64,000 nt of DNA from Leptospiraceae bacterium (GTDB lineage: Bacteria; Spirochaetota; Leptospiria; Leptospirales; Leptospiraceae). Location of the stretch: NCBI GenBank assembly GCA_024233875.1, contig JACKPB010000015.1, forward strand, positions 22,346-86,345, read 5' to 3'. The translations under genes were made by a program, and so were the position numbers. Shown one piece after another: positions 52,179 through 62,086 of this stretch. Each line of letters begins with the position of its first letter. Within the stretch, counting starts at the first letter, position 1. The notes under the pieces were generated by a model, which saw nothing but the letters and a program-made list of their open reading frames with translations, did no database searches and was not told where the DNA came from.

Positions 52179-53752
52179 AGGGTAGATGGAAAGATTTATC
52201 AGTCAGAGTGAAACCCATCCTCTTCCCTCTGAGTATCTACATCCTTATCTTGATCTGGGATCTTAGACTCATAGGAAATTCATTTTTTCTCGATTTGTTC
52301 TTTGTCTTCAGTCTGGTATCAATTTTCGGTTACTTTCTATCCCGAAAACTTTATCTCACAGTTCTGAGCATATTTTCCATACTTATCTCACTGGTTGTTG
52401 TGATACAATTCATAGCTGATCAGGTCTTCGGTAGATTTTTGGAAACAGGTGAAGTATTTTTCGGAGTCCAAAATATTTCACTAATGCTACCCGAGCTCCC
52501 TTTCTTATTGACCTTCCTCGATTTTCGAATCGTATTTTTGTCTTTTATGATTCCTCCCATTCTCGCCTTGGTCCTGATTCAGTTTTGGAAATCTAAGAGT
52601 AAAAAAGAAGAGTCCATCTATCTTCCAATTCTGATCCTAATTCTCCTATATCTACCCAATCTCTTTCGGGGAGGGGAAGTAAACAATACAAACAAATCAC
52701 CCGATCATTACAAATCGCAAACCTCTTTCGGAACAAAAAAATTCAACGTCATGATCTTTCTATTGGAAGGTGTGAATTCAAAAAACTTAGATCGTCAAAA
52801 TTCATTTTATTTCTCTCTGCCCGAAGCGAGATCTTTCAGTCCGTTCTTTGTTTCACTTCCCCATAGTTCGAGTTCTCTCTTTTCTCTCCTGACAGGTCTC
52901 GAACCCAATCATAATTATGTTCCGAGATACAGGGAGATCTCCGGGGAAAATAATTTTCTCTCTGTATTCCAAAAGCATGGATACAAAACTGAAATTTTTA
53001 CATCGGGTATGGGGTACTTTGAAGAATTGGATAAGATGATTCCGTATTTCGGTGCGGAATTGAAAGATCGAAAAGAATTACCCAAATTGACTGGAAAGAA
53101 GTATCAAACCTTTCCCTGGGGAATCGAAGATCGGGCTCTTCTGGATGTCAGTACTCTCAATCTTCCTTCTCCGGGAAATCCGATTTTGGAAATCTATTTA
53201 TTCACAAACACCCATTCACCCTACTGGAATCCGGAAGAATCAAAATCCAAATTGGATTTATCTGAGGGGGGATTAGAGAGATACAAAAGTTCGATAAAAT
53301 ACAATCTCAGGTTGATCGATTCCATGATACGACTGCGCGAATCAAAAATCAAAGGAGAAACAATTTACCTCTTAACTTCTGATCACGGTGAACTTTTCGG
53401 AGAAGGAGGAAGATACAAACACGGACATACTTTGATCAATGAAGAAATTAGAGTACCATTTTATATTCTTTCTCCCATTTCTATCCAATTTTCCAACCAG
53501 GAATTCGGGACGATTCTGGATATCTTTCCCACTCTTACAGATGTTTTGGGTCTGGAGTATTCCTTTCCTACGGATGGAATTTCACTTTTGAAGTACTCTC
53601 CGAATAGAACAATAAGATTGAAGACCTGGGGAAAGGGGAAGTTCGGGGGAGAAATCAAAAATTTCATGAAGAAAATCTGTGATACAAGAAATGGAGATTG
53701 TGAATCTTTCAATTTGGAAGATATTCCATTGGATTCAGGTATTCAAAAATGA
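52175..53752 (+). CDS. Membrane sulfatase-family (LTA-synthase-like) protein
   Basis: Protein of 525 residues with five hydrophobic segments in the first 175 residues, then a periplasmic alkaline-phosphatase-superfamily domain. 'NVMIFLLEGVNSKNLD' supplies the first metal-binding acid, 'PHSSSSLFSLLTGLEPN' the nucleophile region, and 'LLTSDHGELFGEGGRYKHGH' the Asp-His metal site. It resembles phosphoglycerol/phosphoethanolamine transferases. Its ATG overlaps pbpC (ATGA), giving a three-gene A2M-pbpC-sulfatase unit. Likely target: an envelope glycan or lipid, which is inferred. Confidence 0.85.
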   Translation: MKGRWKDLSVRVKPILFPLSIYILILIWDLRLIGNSFFLDLFFVFSLVSIFGYFLSRKLYLTVLSIFSILISLVVVIQFIADQVFGRFLETGEVFFGVQNISLMLPELPFLLTFLDFRIVFLSFMIPPILALVLIQFWKSKSKKEESIYLPILILILLYLPNLFRGGEVNNTNKSPDHYKSQTSFGTKKFNVMIFLLEGVNSKNLDRQNSFYFSLPEARSFSPFFVSLPHSSSSLFSLLTGLEPNHNYVPRYREISGENNFLSVFQKHGYKTEIFTSGMGYFEELDKMIPYFGAELKDRKELPKLTGKKYQTFPWGIEDRALLDVSTLNLPSPGNPILEIYLFTNTHSPYWNPEESKSKLDLSEGGLERYKSSIKYNLRLIDSMIRLRESKIKGETIYLLTSDHGELFGEGGRYKHGHTLINEEIRVPFYILSPISIQFSNQEFGTILDIFPTLTDVLGLEYSFPTDGISLLKYSPNRTIRLKTWGKGKFGGEIKNFMKKICDTRNGDCESFNLEDIPLDSGIQK

Positions 53753-53805
53753 ACAGAGGTAGATTTCTTTCCGAAATACATTGTAAATCGGAAAGAACAA
53801 TCTTT

Positions 53806-54981
53806 TTACAAATGACGATAAGCCTTTTCTATAGGATCTTCAGGAACAGGATATCCGAAATGCAGAAAGCATTCTTTGAGAGCCGATAAACAACGTATTA
53901 CATTCTGAGCTCGTGAGGTATGTCCCATGAGACCTATTCTCCAATACTTTCCCTTGAAAGCACCGAGTCCGCTACCGATCTCTATTTTATGGAGTTCTAA
54001 CATTCGATTACGGATCTTTACATCCTCCACACCCTCCGGGATTTTTACTGCATTCAATTGGGGAAGTCGGTACTTCTCCTCAACCGGAAATTCTATGTTC
54101 AGAGCTTCCAGACCCGCTTTTAGAATCTGATGATTCTTCTCGTGTCTTTTCCATCGGTTTTCTAAGCCTTCTTCGACGATTTCGTGAAGAGAGGCATGGA
54201 GGGAGTAGTTCATATTTATGGGTGCAGTGTGATGATAGAGACGTTCTCCACCAAAGTATGACTTTACCATAGAAAGATCAAAGTACCAACTTCGATTTTT
54301 TGATTTGCGTCCGGCCATCTTTTCTTCCGCACGCTGACTAAAGCTTACAGGTGAGAGTCCCGGTGGCGCACTTAAACATTTCTGAGTCCCACTGTAAACA
54401 GCATCGACCTCCCATTCATCGATGAGAACTTTTGTCCCACCCAGAGATGTAACACAATCCAGAAGGAGAAGACAATCATATTTGTGAACCAGGGCTCCCA
54501 GTCCTTCCATGGGTTGCTGTGCGCCTGTAGACGTTTCAGCATGGACGATCCCGAAGACTTTAGGGGAAAACTTTTTCAGTCCTTCTTCTATCTCCTCCAG
54601 AGAAAATACAGATCCCCAGTCTGCGGTAAGGGTTTCCACTTTAGCACCTGACCTTTCGGCTACATCTTTCATCCTTGCACCGAAGACTCCATTGATAGCT
54701 ATGAGGACTGTATCACCCGGTTCAACCAGATTGAGAATGCAGGTCTCCATTCCGGCGGAACCGGTGGCTGAAATCGGTAGGGTTAGGGTATTCTTGGTTT
54801 GAAATACATACCTGAGCATTTCCTGGTTTTCATCTAAAATTCTTAGAAAATCTGGATCCAAATGACCGAGAATCGGTTTCGACATAGCCAGAGAGGTCTC
54901 CGGATGGATGTTGGAAGGTCCGGGACCCATGAGAAGTTTTTCTTCTGTGGTGAGTTTTGAAATTTTAGGCGGATTGATCAT
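53806..54981 (-). CDS. Class V aminotransferase, alanine-glyoxylate / serine-pyruvate type
   Basis: PLP enzyme of 391 residues, typical family length. 'LLMGPGPSNIHPETSLAMSK' is the signature N-terminus of alanine-glyoxylate/serine-glyoxylate aminotransferases. 'GSAGMET' binds the PLP phosphate, 'LLLLDCVTSLGG' carries the Asp that pairs with the pyridine nitrogen, and Lys201 in 'SGTQKCLSAPPG' forms the Schiff base. The C-terminal 'WRIGLMGHTSRAQNVIRCL' holds the substrate-binding Arg. It probably transfers amino groups between glycine, serine or alanine and glyoxylate or pyruvate. Specificity cannot be fixed from sequence. Confidence 0.92.
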   Translation of the reverse strand: MINPPKISKLTTEEKLLMGPGPSNIHPETSLAMSKPILGHLDPDFLRILDENQEMLRYVFQTKNTLTLPISATGSAGMETCILNLVEPGDTVLIAINGVFGARMKDVAERSGAKVETLTADWGSVFSLEEIEEGLKKFSPKVFGIVHAETSTGAQQPMEGLGALVHKYDCLLLLDCVTSLGGTKVLIDEWEVDAVYSGTQKCLSAPPGLSPVSFSQRAEEKMAGRKSKNRSWYFDLSMVKSYFGGERLYHHTAPINMNYSLHASLHEIVEEGLENRWKRHEKNHQILKAGLEALNIEFPVEEKYRLPQLNAVKIPEGVEDVKIRNRMLELHKIEIGSGLGAFKGKYWRIGLMGHTSRAQNVIRCLSALKECFLHFGYPVPEDPIEKAYRHL

Positions 54982-55122
54982 TGGTATTCCTTATCAGTTA
55001 ATTAATGAATCATATTGGTTCTCACATCATATGATTGTGAAATGGAGTCATTTCTCTTCCGGGTGGAAAACATGATTCTTTTGTAATGTTCAATTTGGCA
55101 TCCCGAAGGGCAAATCTAATTT

Positions 55123-56358
55123 TCAAGACGAAATAGGATTGAAGAAATAGGTTTCCATTTCGCCCTTTCCTTTGATCTTGATCTTACCCCGGGAAGAAAA
55201 ATTGTATTTATCCTTCAATAGATCGTAAGTGACTCCGCTGAGATGAATCTTTCCCGGTTCCCCATGAGATTCCATCCGGCTGGCAGTATTGACTGTATCT
55301 CCCCAGATGTCAAAAATAAATTTCTTCTTTCCTATGACTCCTGCAACTATTGATCCGGTATGAATACCAATTCTCAATCCCAGATCAACACTTTCTTTTT
55401 TTTGCCAAATGTATAGAACATTCAACATTTCTATTGCCATGTCTAGAATCTTTTCAGCATGGAGTGGATTCTCCTCAGGAGCACCCGAAATGACCATATA
55501 AGCATCTCCGATAGTTTTGATTTTTTCAAGATCAAATCTTACGGAGAGATCATCAAATTCGGAAAACAATTCATTCAATTTATTGACCAGGATCTGTGGG
55601 GATACCTTCTGGGAGTACTCTGTGAATCCGACAATATCCGAAAACAATACAGTTACATTTTCATAATGCTCGGCGATCACTCCTTCTCCGGATTTCAAAC
55701 GTTTGGCGATAGAGTGTGGCAAAATATTTAAAAGCAATCCTTCCGATCTTTCCTGTTCTTCCAAAAACATCTCTTCAGCCTCGTGAGTGGCTTTGAAGAA
55801 ATTATAAATCATACCTCCGAGAATAAGATACAAAAAAAACATGTTGGAAATCTGCCAGAAGATGATTTGTTGGGTATTCAAATTTAAAATCGGTAAGTTA
55901 TAAAACAGATAGATTCTTCCTAGAACCTGTAAGAAAATAGAAATCAGAATAAAGAGAAGGATGAGGTTTTTTTCAGAAACTGAAAAAATCAAAAAGGGGA
56001 GAATAAAAAGAACAATGAAATACAAATCAACTTTTGCTTCCGGTCCGAAGGCTAGGAAATTAATGAAAATCTGCAAGTTGATACTTATCATCTGAACTGA
56101 TTTCCCGAGAGAAAACTTTCCTTTGAAATTGAAATACAAACTCATGCTGTACAGGAGTACAAAAATTCCATTCAGGTAAAAACCCTCTATACTCGAGAGA
56201 CCATAAAAATAGGACACAAGGATGGTCATCATCACAATGAAGCTTACAGTTATGGAGAGTAATGATATTTTGTTGCTCAGAATAGTGGTCTTTTTCGCAC
56301 GAATGCTATTGGTTTCCGGAATTTTGCTGTACAATAAATTTTCTAAGAAAGTTTTCAT
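55123..56358 (-). CDS. Membrane-bound class III adenylate/guanylate cyclase
   Basis: Protein of 411 residues. Six hydrophobic segments lie at about 33-52, 58-78, 90-104, 112-128, 132-152 and 168-190. A linker with 'LLLNILPHSIAKRLKSGE', typical for spirochaete cyclases, leads to a CHD catalytic domain. Metal ligands are Asp241 ('LFSDIVGF') and Asp285 ('KTIGDAYMV'), with Lys281 as purine-specifying residue, and the transition-state 'FDIWGDTVNTASRMES' is present. It should make cAMP (or cGMP) as a homodimer. It ends 141 bases before the aminotransferase start region. Confidence 0.92.
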   Translation of the reverse strand: MKTFLENLLYSKIPETNSIRAKKTTILSNKISLLSITVSFIVMMTILVSYFYGLSSIEGFYLNGIFVLLYSMSLYFNFKGKFSLGKSVQMISINLQIFINFLAFGPEAKVDLYFIVLFILPFLIFSVSEKNLILLFILISIFLQVLGRIYLFYNLPILNLNTQQIIFWQISNMFFLYLILGGMIYNFFKATHEAEEMFLEEQERSEGLLLNILPHSIAKRLKSGEGVIAEHYENVTVLFSDIVGFTEYSQKVSPQILVNKLNELFSEFDDLSVRFDLEKIKTIGDAYMVISGAPEENPLHAEKILDMAIEMLNVLYIWQKKESVDLGLRIGIHTGSIVAGVIGKKKFIFDIWGDTVNTASRMESHGEPGKIHLSGVTYDLLKDKYNFSSRGKIKIKGKGEMETYFFNPISS

Positions 56359-56594
56359 CTGACATAGAATCTATCCATAAGCTTCTCCATCGTCAAATTG
56401 AAATAGGATGGATTTTAAAATTTTAATAGGAGAAATTCAGATTGTATGAGAAAAGGAATGCATTCCTGATCAGTTTTGGAACTCGATTCTTTCCGGAATC
56501 CTGAAGTATTCTACATCTTCTTATCAAAATTCAATCCAATGAATATTCAGTTTTTTAGTTGTTCTAAAAACTAAAGTCAGAAAAATATAAATTT

Positions 56595-56816
56595 ATGACA
56601 AATAACACACAGGTTTTAAATCAAATCATTCAGATCATCGATCAAAAAGCTACTGCTTACAAAAAGAACAAGAAAACTATGAACCGCACCGCTCTGGAAT
56701 CCGAAAAAGTATTGATCACCAATACGATCAAGGATGCGATTCAGTTGGCAGAGTCTATCAAGCCGGTTCCTGCATCCATAATCTCAGATCTCAAAGCATT
56801 GATGAAGCAATTATGA
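56595..56816 (+). CDS. Small helical hypothetical protein
   Basis: Protein of 73 residues, almost entirely predicted alpha-helical and charged ('QIIQIIDQKATAYKKNKKTM', 'SEKVLITNTIKDAIQLAESI'). No cysteine, no membrane segment, no recognised family. It converges with the M23 peptidase gene (15 bases between stops). No strong ribosome site precedes it, so support is moderate. Confidence 0.5.
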   Translation: MTNNTQVLNQIIQIIDQKATAYKKNKKTMNRTALESEKVLITNTIKDAIQLAESIKPVPASIISDLKALMKQL

Positions 56817-56831
56817 AATAAATTTCAGGAG

Positions 56832-58088
56832 TTAATTTTGAAGGTAGAGTGCCGGATTGAAGTGTTTCTTTCCGAGATCTTCCCTGACTTCGAAATGCAA
56901 ATGGGGACCTGTAGAGTATCCTGTGGTTCCCAGTTCTCCTATCTTTTCTCCTACTTCCACTTTTGAATTTTTCTTCACAAGAATTTTATTCAGATGAGCA
57001 TAGTAGGTTACCATACCATTTCCATGCTTGATGACTACGAGGTTTCCGTAGCTGTAGTACTTTTGAGCGAGAATCACCTGTCCGTCCCCTACTGAATATA
57101 TGGGTGCACCGATTCTATCAAAATGATAGAAGTCCATTCCCGCATGAAACTTAGGTTTGGCTCCCTTCAGTTTCCTGGGTCCATACTTACTGGTGATTTT
57201 GTACTTGGATTTGGGTTTGAGAGGATGGGAAAATTTCTTCTTATCTTTCTTGATCGTTTCTGCAACTTCTACAAGATCTCCTCCAAAAATCCAACCTTTC
57301 CCCTTAGATGAGTTGACATACAACCATTTGGAAAGCTTGCCCTCAAGTGTTTCAAATCGGGGATTGATTTTTAGAATTGTGATCTCAGAACCGGGCGGGA
57401 TAGACCCTACGGGATCGATGAAATTATTCGGCATATCATAAATCGGGGTATCTTCATGAGAGGTTTTGAACTTCTTATCTATTTCAAAAACATTAGAGGG
57501 TTCAATGATATCGATTGTTGTAGGGGTATTCGAAAGAGATAGGTATCCGGAAAATACCCAACCCACCTGATCGTTGTATTTGATATAGGCCCATTTGGCT
57601 GAAACTCCGTCTATCCATTCTGAGTTGTCACTGAATTTGATGAGTGAGACGGTGTTTCCTTTATTCAATTGTCCCAAAACGTCAGCATTTTGAGAAGGTT
57701 CCGATCGTATGTTCAATCGATTGACTATGACAGTATAAGGCGTGGGAACAAATCTCTCTCTTATGATTTTTCTTTTGCTCCGTTTTGGTTTCTTCCGACT
57801 GAGAAATTTCTCGGGAACAAATCCTTCCACTCCATTTTTAAGAGTGATACGTGCCCAACCATTGTTTTGAACTTTGTCCCGGGTGAGATCTTCTTCTATG
57901 TAAAGAACAGAGACCTTATCTCCCGGATAAACGACTTCCATTATATCTTCATTGGATTCATAAGCAAATCCCCTGACCGGCACTTTTTCGGTAATGTAGT
58001 AATGTGATGAGGATTTATTTTCAGGAGAAAGATTGAAACAGGTGAATAGGAAAAATAAGGAAATCAGTGTCTTTGTCATCTTAGTCAC
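56832..58088 (-). CDS. M23-family metallopeptidase with SH3-like domains
   Basis: Exported protein of 418 residues with a signal peptide (about 1-22). Three bacterial SH3-like segments follow (about 28-95, 108-185 and 205-275; 'NRLNIRSEPSQNADVLGQLN' marks the second). The C-terminal LytM domain has His315-x3-Asp319 ('HAGMD') and His396-x-His398 ('HLHFE'), so the zinc site is complete and it should cut peptidoglycan cross-bridges. It is transcribed alone. The SH3 repeats probably bind peptide stems. Confidence 0.9.
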   Translation of the reverse strand: MTKMTKTLISLFFLFTCFNLSPENKSSSHYYITEKVPVRGFAYESNEDIMEVVYPGDKVSVLYIEEDLTRDKVQNNGWARITLKNGVEGFVPEKFLSRKKPKRSKRKIIRERFVPTPYTVIVNRLNIRSEPSQNADVLGQLNKGNTVSLIKFSDNSEWIDGVSAKWAYIKYNDQVGWVFSGYLSLSNTPTTIDIIEPSNVFEIDKKFKTSHEDTPIYDMPNNFIDPVGSIPPGSEITILKINPRFETLEGKLSKWLYVNSSKGKGWIFGGDLVEVAETIKKDKKKFSHPLKPKSKYKITSKYGPRKLKGAKPKFHAGMDFYHFDRIGAPIYSVGDGQVILAQKYYSYGNLVVIKHGNGMVTYYAHLNKILVKKNSKVEVGEKIGELGTTGYSTGPHLHFEVREDLGKKHFNPALYLQN

Positions 58089-58155
58089 AGAATAGTTTCA
58101 CTTATAGGGAATGAAAGAATTTTTTCAATACAACCCGGAAATAGAATCAAACGGG

Positions 58156-59988
58156 TCAATTGATCTGAGGCTTTTCGGAATGAATGCTTACCTGATTTCT
58201 GCCTCCGGTCTTACTCTTGTAGAGGGAGGAGTCTGCTAATTTGATCAACTCGGATGATTCTGTATCACGGGGATTGACGGTTGCCAAACCAAAACTCATA
58301 GTGAGGAAGTTTAATGGAGAACCTGAGTGAGGAATTTGAAGATTCATGATTTTTATGCGTATCTCTTCTGCGAGAGAATAGGTTTCTTTCTCGTTCATAT
58401 TGGGAAGTAGGATGAGAAATTCTTCTCCTCCATAACGAACACCTATGCTATTCTTGTGAGTGATCGAAGATTTGATTGCCTCGGCACAGGTTTCGATCAC
58501 CTGATCACCCGCCGGATGTCCGTAGGTATCATTGTACATTTTGAAGTAGTCAATATCGCACATGATTAGACTGATAATACTATCCGGACCTGATGTTTGC
58601 TCCCAGAGGACAGGTAGTTTTCTATCCAAATATCTTCTGTTGTAAAGACCGGTTAACCAATCCAGATAAGACATTTTGATCAACTGAATGTTGGCGGCAT
58701 TCAACTCGGTTGTCCTTTCTTCTACTTTTGCCTGAAGCATTTTCTTGGCTTTCTTTTCTGAATTGAGAAGTAAATTGTGATACGAAAGTCTATCCTGCTG
58801 AAGGGTTTTGATCCTGTTGGCTATCGCAAGTGAGAAAACCATAAATTCAAAAATCGATCCTAGTAAAAAACTGTATCTCGTGATCATATTATAAGGAAAG
58901 AAACCTGCATTGACTCCACCGATCATGACGATACCAAAAATATACCAGCTGACTCCTGAGAGATAGAAAAAAGATAATTTGATCTTATTGGCTGTGGCAA
59001 CGATTCCCATGATGAAAATAGAAAACATCATGGGAACTCCAATCATGATGAGATAGTGATACAATTTGATTTCTACTACTATGATAAAGGAGGAGATCAA
59101 AAATATCCAAAAGTAAATTTTTAGAATCTTATCAATAGTTGGAAGATTTGATTTGGTATCCAGAAGAACTCTTGTGAATTTTACAAAGACCATAGCGGCT
59201 ATGGATATGGATACATTTAGAAGATAATGAGTCTGAGAATTCGGAATGAGGTAGATCTCAAATCCGCTGTACACTGCCACAAATACCATATAAAAAAAAG
59301 CGTGTATTACATAATAAAGATAGAGTCTTTCCTTAAGAGAAATGTAAAGAAAAAAGTTGTAAGTGATGATGATAAAGGCACATCCAAAATAAAACCAGTA
59401 CACACCGGTCAAAATCTGTTCACTCCTATGGAATCCCTCGATTGAATCGATCACAATTCCTGCTGTCAAAAGTTGGAATTTGGAGTCCAATCTGAGGAAG
59501 AGTCTTCTGGATTCACCGGGTTTCAAATGGATCGGAAAGGAAGGATTTCTATTCTTTAGAGTCCTATCGGATATTGGGACAGAAAGTCCATTTCTACTTA
59601 CCTTCCATTGTCCATCGATGCTTTCATAAAGATCGAGAGACTCCATAAACGATTCATCCAGGTACAGAATGATATCCAAATGGGAATCCGATTCATTTTT
59701 CAGTTGCAAGCCAAACCAATGGATGGATGAATGAACCGGAATGTAAAATCTGGAATTTTGAATTTCTGAGTGCAAGGATTCTTTTTCGAGAGAAGTGATT
59801 TCAAGATCCCCTCGGGTGTCTTCAAAATGCCAGATCGGAAAATTCTCAAAGGAAACCGCTTCGGGTTTCAGGGTAAGGGTAGGTAGTTCGACAGCTCCGA
59901 TCTGAAGATGGAAGAATGCAAAAAAAAATAAAAATATAGATTTCAAATTGAAATTAGATTTGTTTTTTCTCCGGGTAATCACGTTCAA
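58156..59988 (-). CDS. 7TM-DISM diguanylate cyclase (GGDEF)
   Basis: Protein of 610 residues. After a signal-like segment (about 13-33), a DISMED2-type periplasmic domain spans about 35-190 ('FYIPVHSSIHWFGLQLKNES'). Seven membrane helices follow (about 195-395). A coiled coil (about 400-430) leads to a GGDEF domain with 'YLDWLTGLYNRRYLDRKLP', 'DIDYFKMYNDTYGHPAGD' and an intact active site 'RYGGEEFLILLP'. It should synthesise c-di-GMP under control of an external signal. It shares its sensor architecture with the kinase pair at 9579-13525. No EAL domain is attached. Confidence 0.92.
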   Translation of the reverse strand: MNVITRRKNKSNFNLKSIFLFFFAFFHLQIGAVELPTLTLKPEAVSFENFPIWHFEDTRGDLEITSLEKESLHSEIQNSRFYIPVHSSIHWFGLQLKNESDSHLDIILYLDESFMESLDLYESIDGQWKVSRNGLSVPISDRTLKNRNPSFPIHLKPGESRRLFLRLDSKFQLLTAGIVIDSIEGFHRSEQILTGVYWFYFGCAFIIITYNFFLYISLKERLYLYYVIHAFFYMVFVAVYSGFEIYLIPNSQTHYLLNVSISIAAMVFVKFTRVLLDTKSNLPTIDKILKIYFWIFLISSFIIVVEIKLYHYLIMIGVPMMFSIFIMGIVATANKIKLSFFYLSGVSWYIFGIVMIGGVNAGFFPYNMITRYSFLLGSIFEFMVFSLAIANRIKTLQQDRLSYHNLLLNSEKKAKKMLQAKVEERTTELNAANIQLIKMSYLDWLTGLYNRRYLDRKLPVLWEQTSGPDSIISLIMCDIDYFKMYNDTYGHPAGDQVIETCAEAIKSSITHKNSIGVRYGGEEFLILLPNMNEKETYSLAEEIRIKIMNLQIPHSGSPLNFLTMSFGLATVNPRDTESSELIKLADSSLYKSKTGGRNQVSIHSEKPQIN

Positions 59989-60082
59989 ACAATCTGCAAG
60001 TTTACCATTTATAAATTAGTTTTCCAATTGGTCAATATTTAAAGCAAATTTTGAAAAGTTTTGGATTTTTAGGAAATCTCAT

Positions 60083-60197
60083 GATAGGGCTTTGGGGACG
60101 ATGAGTCCTTGGTTGGTGTGCCCGGTTGAACCTTTGCCGAAAGGCTCCCTTTCATTATCCTCACCACTCGAACGAAGTGCGTAAGGTAAGTTATTTA
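60083..60197 (-). repeat. MITE-like family 1 element, copy 6 (subfamily II, truncated)
   Basis: Reverse-oriented. Keeps 'CCGAAAGGCTCCCTTTCATT', 'GGGGACGATGAG' and the terminal repeat near 'AAGTGCGTAAGGTAAGTTA'. The AT-rich half and opposite end are lost. It occupies most of the 317-base gap between the GGDEF gene and the end of the oxidoreductase gene; the rest shows nothing further. Confidence 0.65.
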
Positions 60198-60306
60198 ATT
60201 TTATAGCAAATCAAAAAATTTCAAAAATGAGAAGATACAGGTTGAAATATGTAAAATAGAGGTAAGTTCTCAGCCAGCAGTTTAAGCTCGCTGAGAACTT
60301 GTTTTC

Positions 60307-61893
60307 TTAGTCTTTGAGAATCTTTTTCAAGATTTCTCGATTCCCTTCGATATTGAGAGTAGCCGCAAGACCTCCCATCAGGGCTCCTGCAATTCCGGGA
60401 GATCCCCCCGCATCGGCCCCTGTTAGGAAAAGACCCGGAATAGGAGTTTTGGCTTCAAACCAGGGACAGGATTCCTTCTCATAGCGTTCGGGAGTGCAGG
60501 CCAGACCGTAGATGGCTCCATCGACATGAGAGGTAAAATGTTCATTGGTGATAGGAGTAGATACTTCTATATAATCAATGATTCCCCTGAACCCGGGATA
60601 ACGCTTGTCAATAGCCGAGACTACTTTTTCTGCGATTAGATCCTTGAATTTTTGGTACTCCTCACCTCTTTTCTTCCAGGGTAAGTCTTTCCATCTGGCA
60701 AAATTTTCATAATCGGTAAAGGCAATGAAATCGGCAGTATGGTTTTTGGCTTCCGGATCCTTGAGGCTGGGAAACGATACATAAAGGTTTTGTACTTCTA
60801 CTCCTTCCTTCAACCATTCATTTCTTTCGCCAAAATTTTTATCGTGGTCATAGGATCCAAATATCCAATGGTTTTCACCCTTGAATCCCAGTTTGGCGGG
60901 ACTATCCGATAGTCCGACATACACACAAACGCTGGTAGCCATCTTTTCTCTGGAGTAAAAGTTTTTTAATTTTTCACGAAAGTCTATGGGGACCGATTCG
61001 GGAATCAAGCGTGTGTAAGTGATCATGGCTCCGGTGCCGGATACAATGATCGGAGCATAGTACTCTTTCTCTTCTTTTTCCCCACGCAAACGCTTGGTTT
61101 TCACACCTACTGCTTTTCCATCACGAATGAGAATCTCTGTCACTTCTGTAGACGTCAGAACGTCCCCACCTTTTGATTTGACAATTGGTTCAATGGAGTC
61201 AAAAATCTTCCCGGCTCCACCTATGGGATAAAACCCACCTTTCAAGTAATGTACTACAAGAGCCGCATGAGTAGCAAACGAAGTCTTAGAAGGAGGAAGT
61301 CCGTAGTCTCCCCATTGAGAACAAAGTATCGCTTTGAGTTCCTCATCCTGAAAACTTTTGTCCATGTAATCCTTCAGAGTGATGATAGAATCATCTTTCA
61401 GGGGAGCAGTCATGGCTTTCAGTCCCGGTGTGCTGAATTTGATCATCATGGATTTTCCGAAAACCGCTGATACTTTTCGTATGTCTTCAAAGTATTTTTC
61501 GATGCTTTCTTTTTCTGAGGGAAATTGTTCTATCAAATCCGATTTGAATTTGCCTTCGTCGCCGTACAGAGAAAAAGTCCGGGTAGGAAAGATGAATTTT
61601 TCAAATGGTTCCGGCATTTGTTTCCATTGAACATTCTTATTGGAGACTTTGTCCATCAACTGCCGGCAGAATCCTCCTTCCTGCATGTCACCTATATAAT
61701 GTATTCCTACATCCCAGTGATACTTACCCTGCTTTCTGGCGAAGGAATGAGTGTATCCTCCCGCCTGGAAATGTTTTTCGATAATGAGAACTTTTTTATT
61801 AGAATACTGAGCAAGAAAACTTGCGGTAGTTAAGCTTCCCATGCCCGATCCTATACAGATGACATCATAATTTTCTGATTGATTATTTTCCAT
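60307..61893 (-). CDS. CrtI/CrtISO-type FAD-dependent oxidoreductase
   Basis: Flavoprotein of 528 residues. The start at 61893 (MENNQ) is preferred: 'AGAGGTAG' lies 7 bases before it, and the Rossmann motif follows immediately ('DVICIGSGMGSLTTASFLA'). An in-frame ATG 29 codons earlier would cover the operator-like repeats. 'LIIEKHFQAGGYTHSF' binds FAD adenosine, and 'GLFLTGADAGGSPGIAGALM' is the C-terminal FAD signature of phytoene desaturase, carotenoid isomerase and retinol saturase. Substrate is probably a carotenoid or other polyene or lipid. The divergent TetR gene likely regulates it. Confidence 0.88.
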   Translation of the reverse strand: MENNQSENYDVICIGSGMGSLTTASFLAQYSNKKVLIIEKHFQAGGYTHSFARKQGKYHWDVGIHYIGDMQEGGFCRQLMDKVSNKNVQWKQMPEPFEKFIFPTRTFSLYGDEGKFKSDLIEQFPSEKESIEKYFEDIRKVSAVFGKSMMIKFSTPGLKAMTAPLKDDSIITLKDYMDKSFQDEELKAILCSQWGDYGLPPSKTSFATHAALVVHYLKGGFYPIGGAGKIFDSIEPIVKSKGGDVLTSTEVTEILIRDGKAVGVKTKRLRGEKEEKEYYAPIIVSGTGAMITYTRLIPESVPIDFREKLKNFYSREKMATSVCVYVGLSDSPAKLGFKGENHWIFGSYDHDKNFGERNEWLKEGVEVQNLYVSFPSLKDPEAKNHTADFIAFTDYENFARWKDLPWKKRGEEYQKFKDLIAEKVVSAIDKRYPGFRGIIDYIEVSTPITNEHFTSHVDGAIYGLACTPERYEKESCPWFEAKTPIPGLFLTGADAGGSPGIAGALMGGLAATLNIEGNREILKKILKD

Positions 61894-61914
61894 TGACAAT
61901 CTACCTCTAGTAAA

Positions 61915-61981
61915 AATGTTTACACTTATTACATTGATTCTTAGTGACAGGAAAATGAAAAATGTAATCAATGTCAACATT
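61915..61981. promoter_or_regulatory. Inverted pair of 20-bp sites, candidate TetR operator
   Basis: 'AATGTTTACACTTATTACAT' on the plus strand at 61915-61934 is matched by 'AATGTTGACATTGATTACAT' on the minus strand at 61962-61981 (17 of 20 identical), 27 bases apart. The second includes 'TTGACA', a possible -35 hexamer for the oxidoreductase gene. Position between divergent genes and the symmetry fit autoregulation by the adjacent TetR protein. Confidence 0.55.
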
Positions 61982-61984
61982 TTT

Positions 61985-62086
61985 TATAGTCATTTTCAAA
62001 AGGTTTGCGCATTCATTGAAGAATTGGCTATAAAATGGCTACATACCTTACTAGGAAAAACGCAATTATTTATGAGAACTGGTATA
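61985..62086 (+). mobile_element. MITE-like family 2 element, copy C, in front of tetR
   Basis: Starts 'TATAGTCATTTTCAAAAGG', contains 'GGCTATAAAATGGCTACATA' and ends 'GAGAACTGGTATA'. It matches the reverse complement of 6780-6878 with few differences and is flanked by TATA on both sides. It ends 6 bases before the tetR ATG, so any tetR promoter and leader must lie inside or across it. Confidence 0.7.

Noticed and set aside
61894..61980. Longer N-terminus for the CrtI-type oxidoreductase
   Set aside because: The extra 29 residues cover the operator-like repeats, and the start at 61893 has a proper ribosome site and places the Rossmann motif near the N-terminus.
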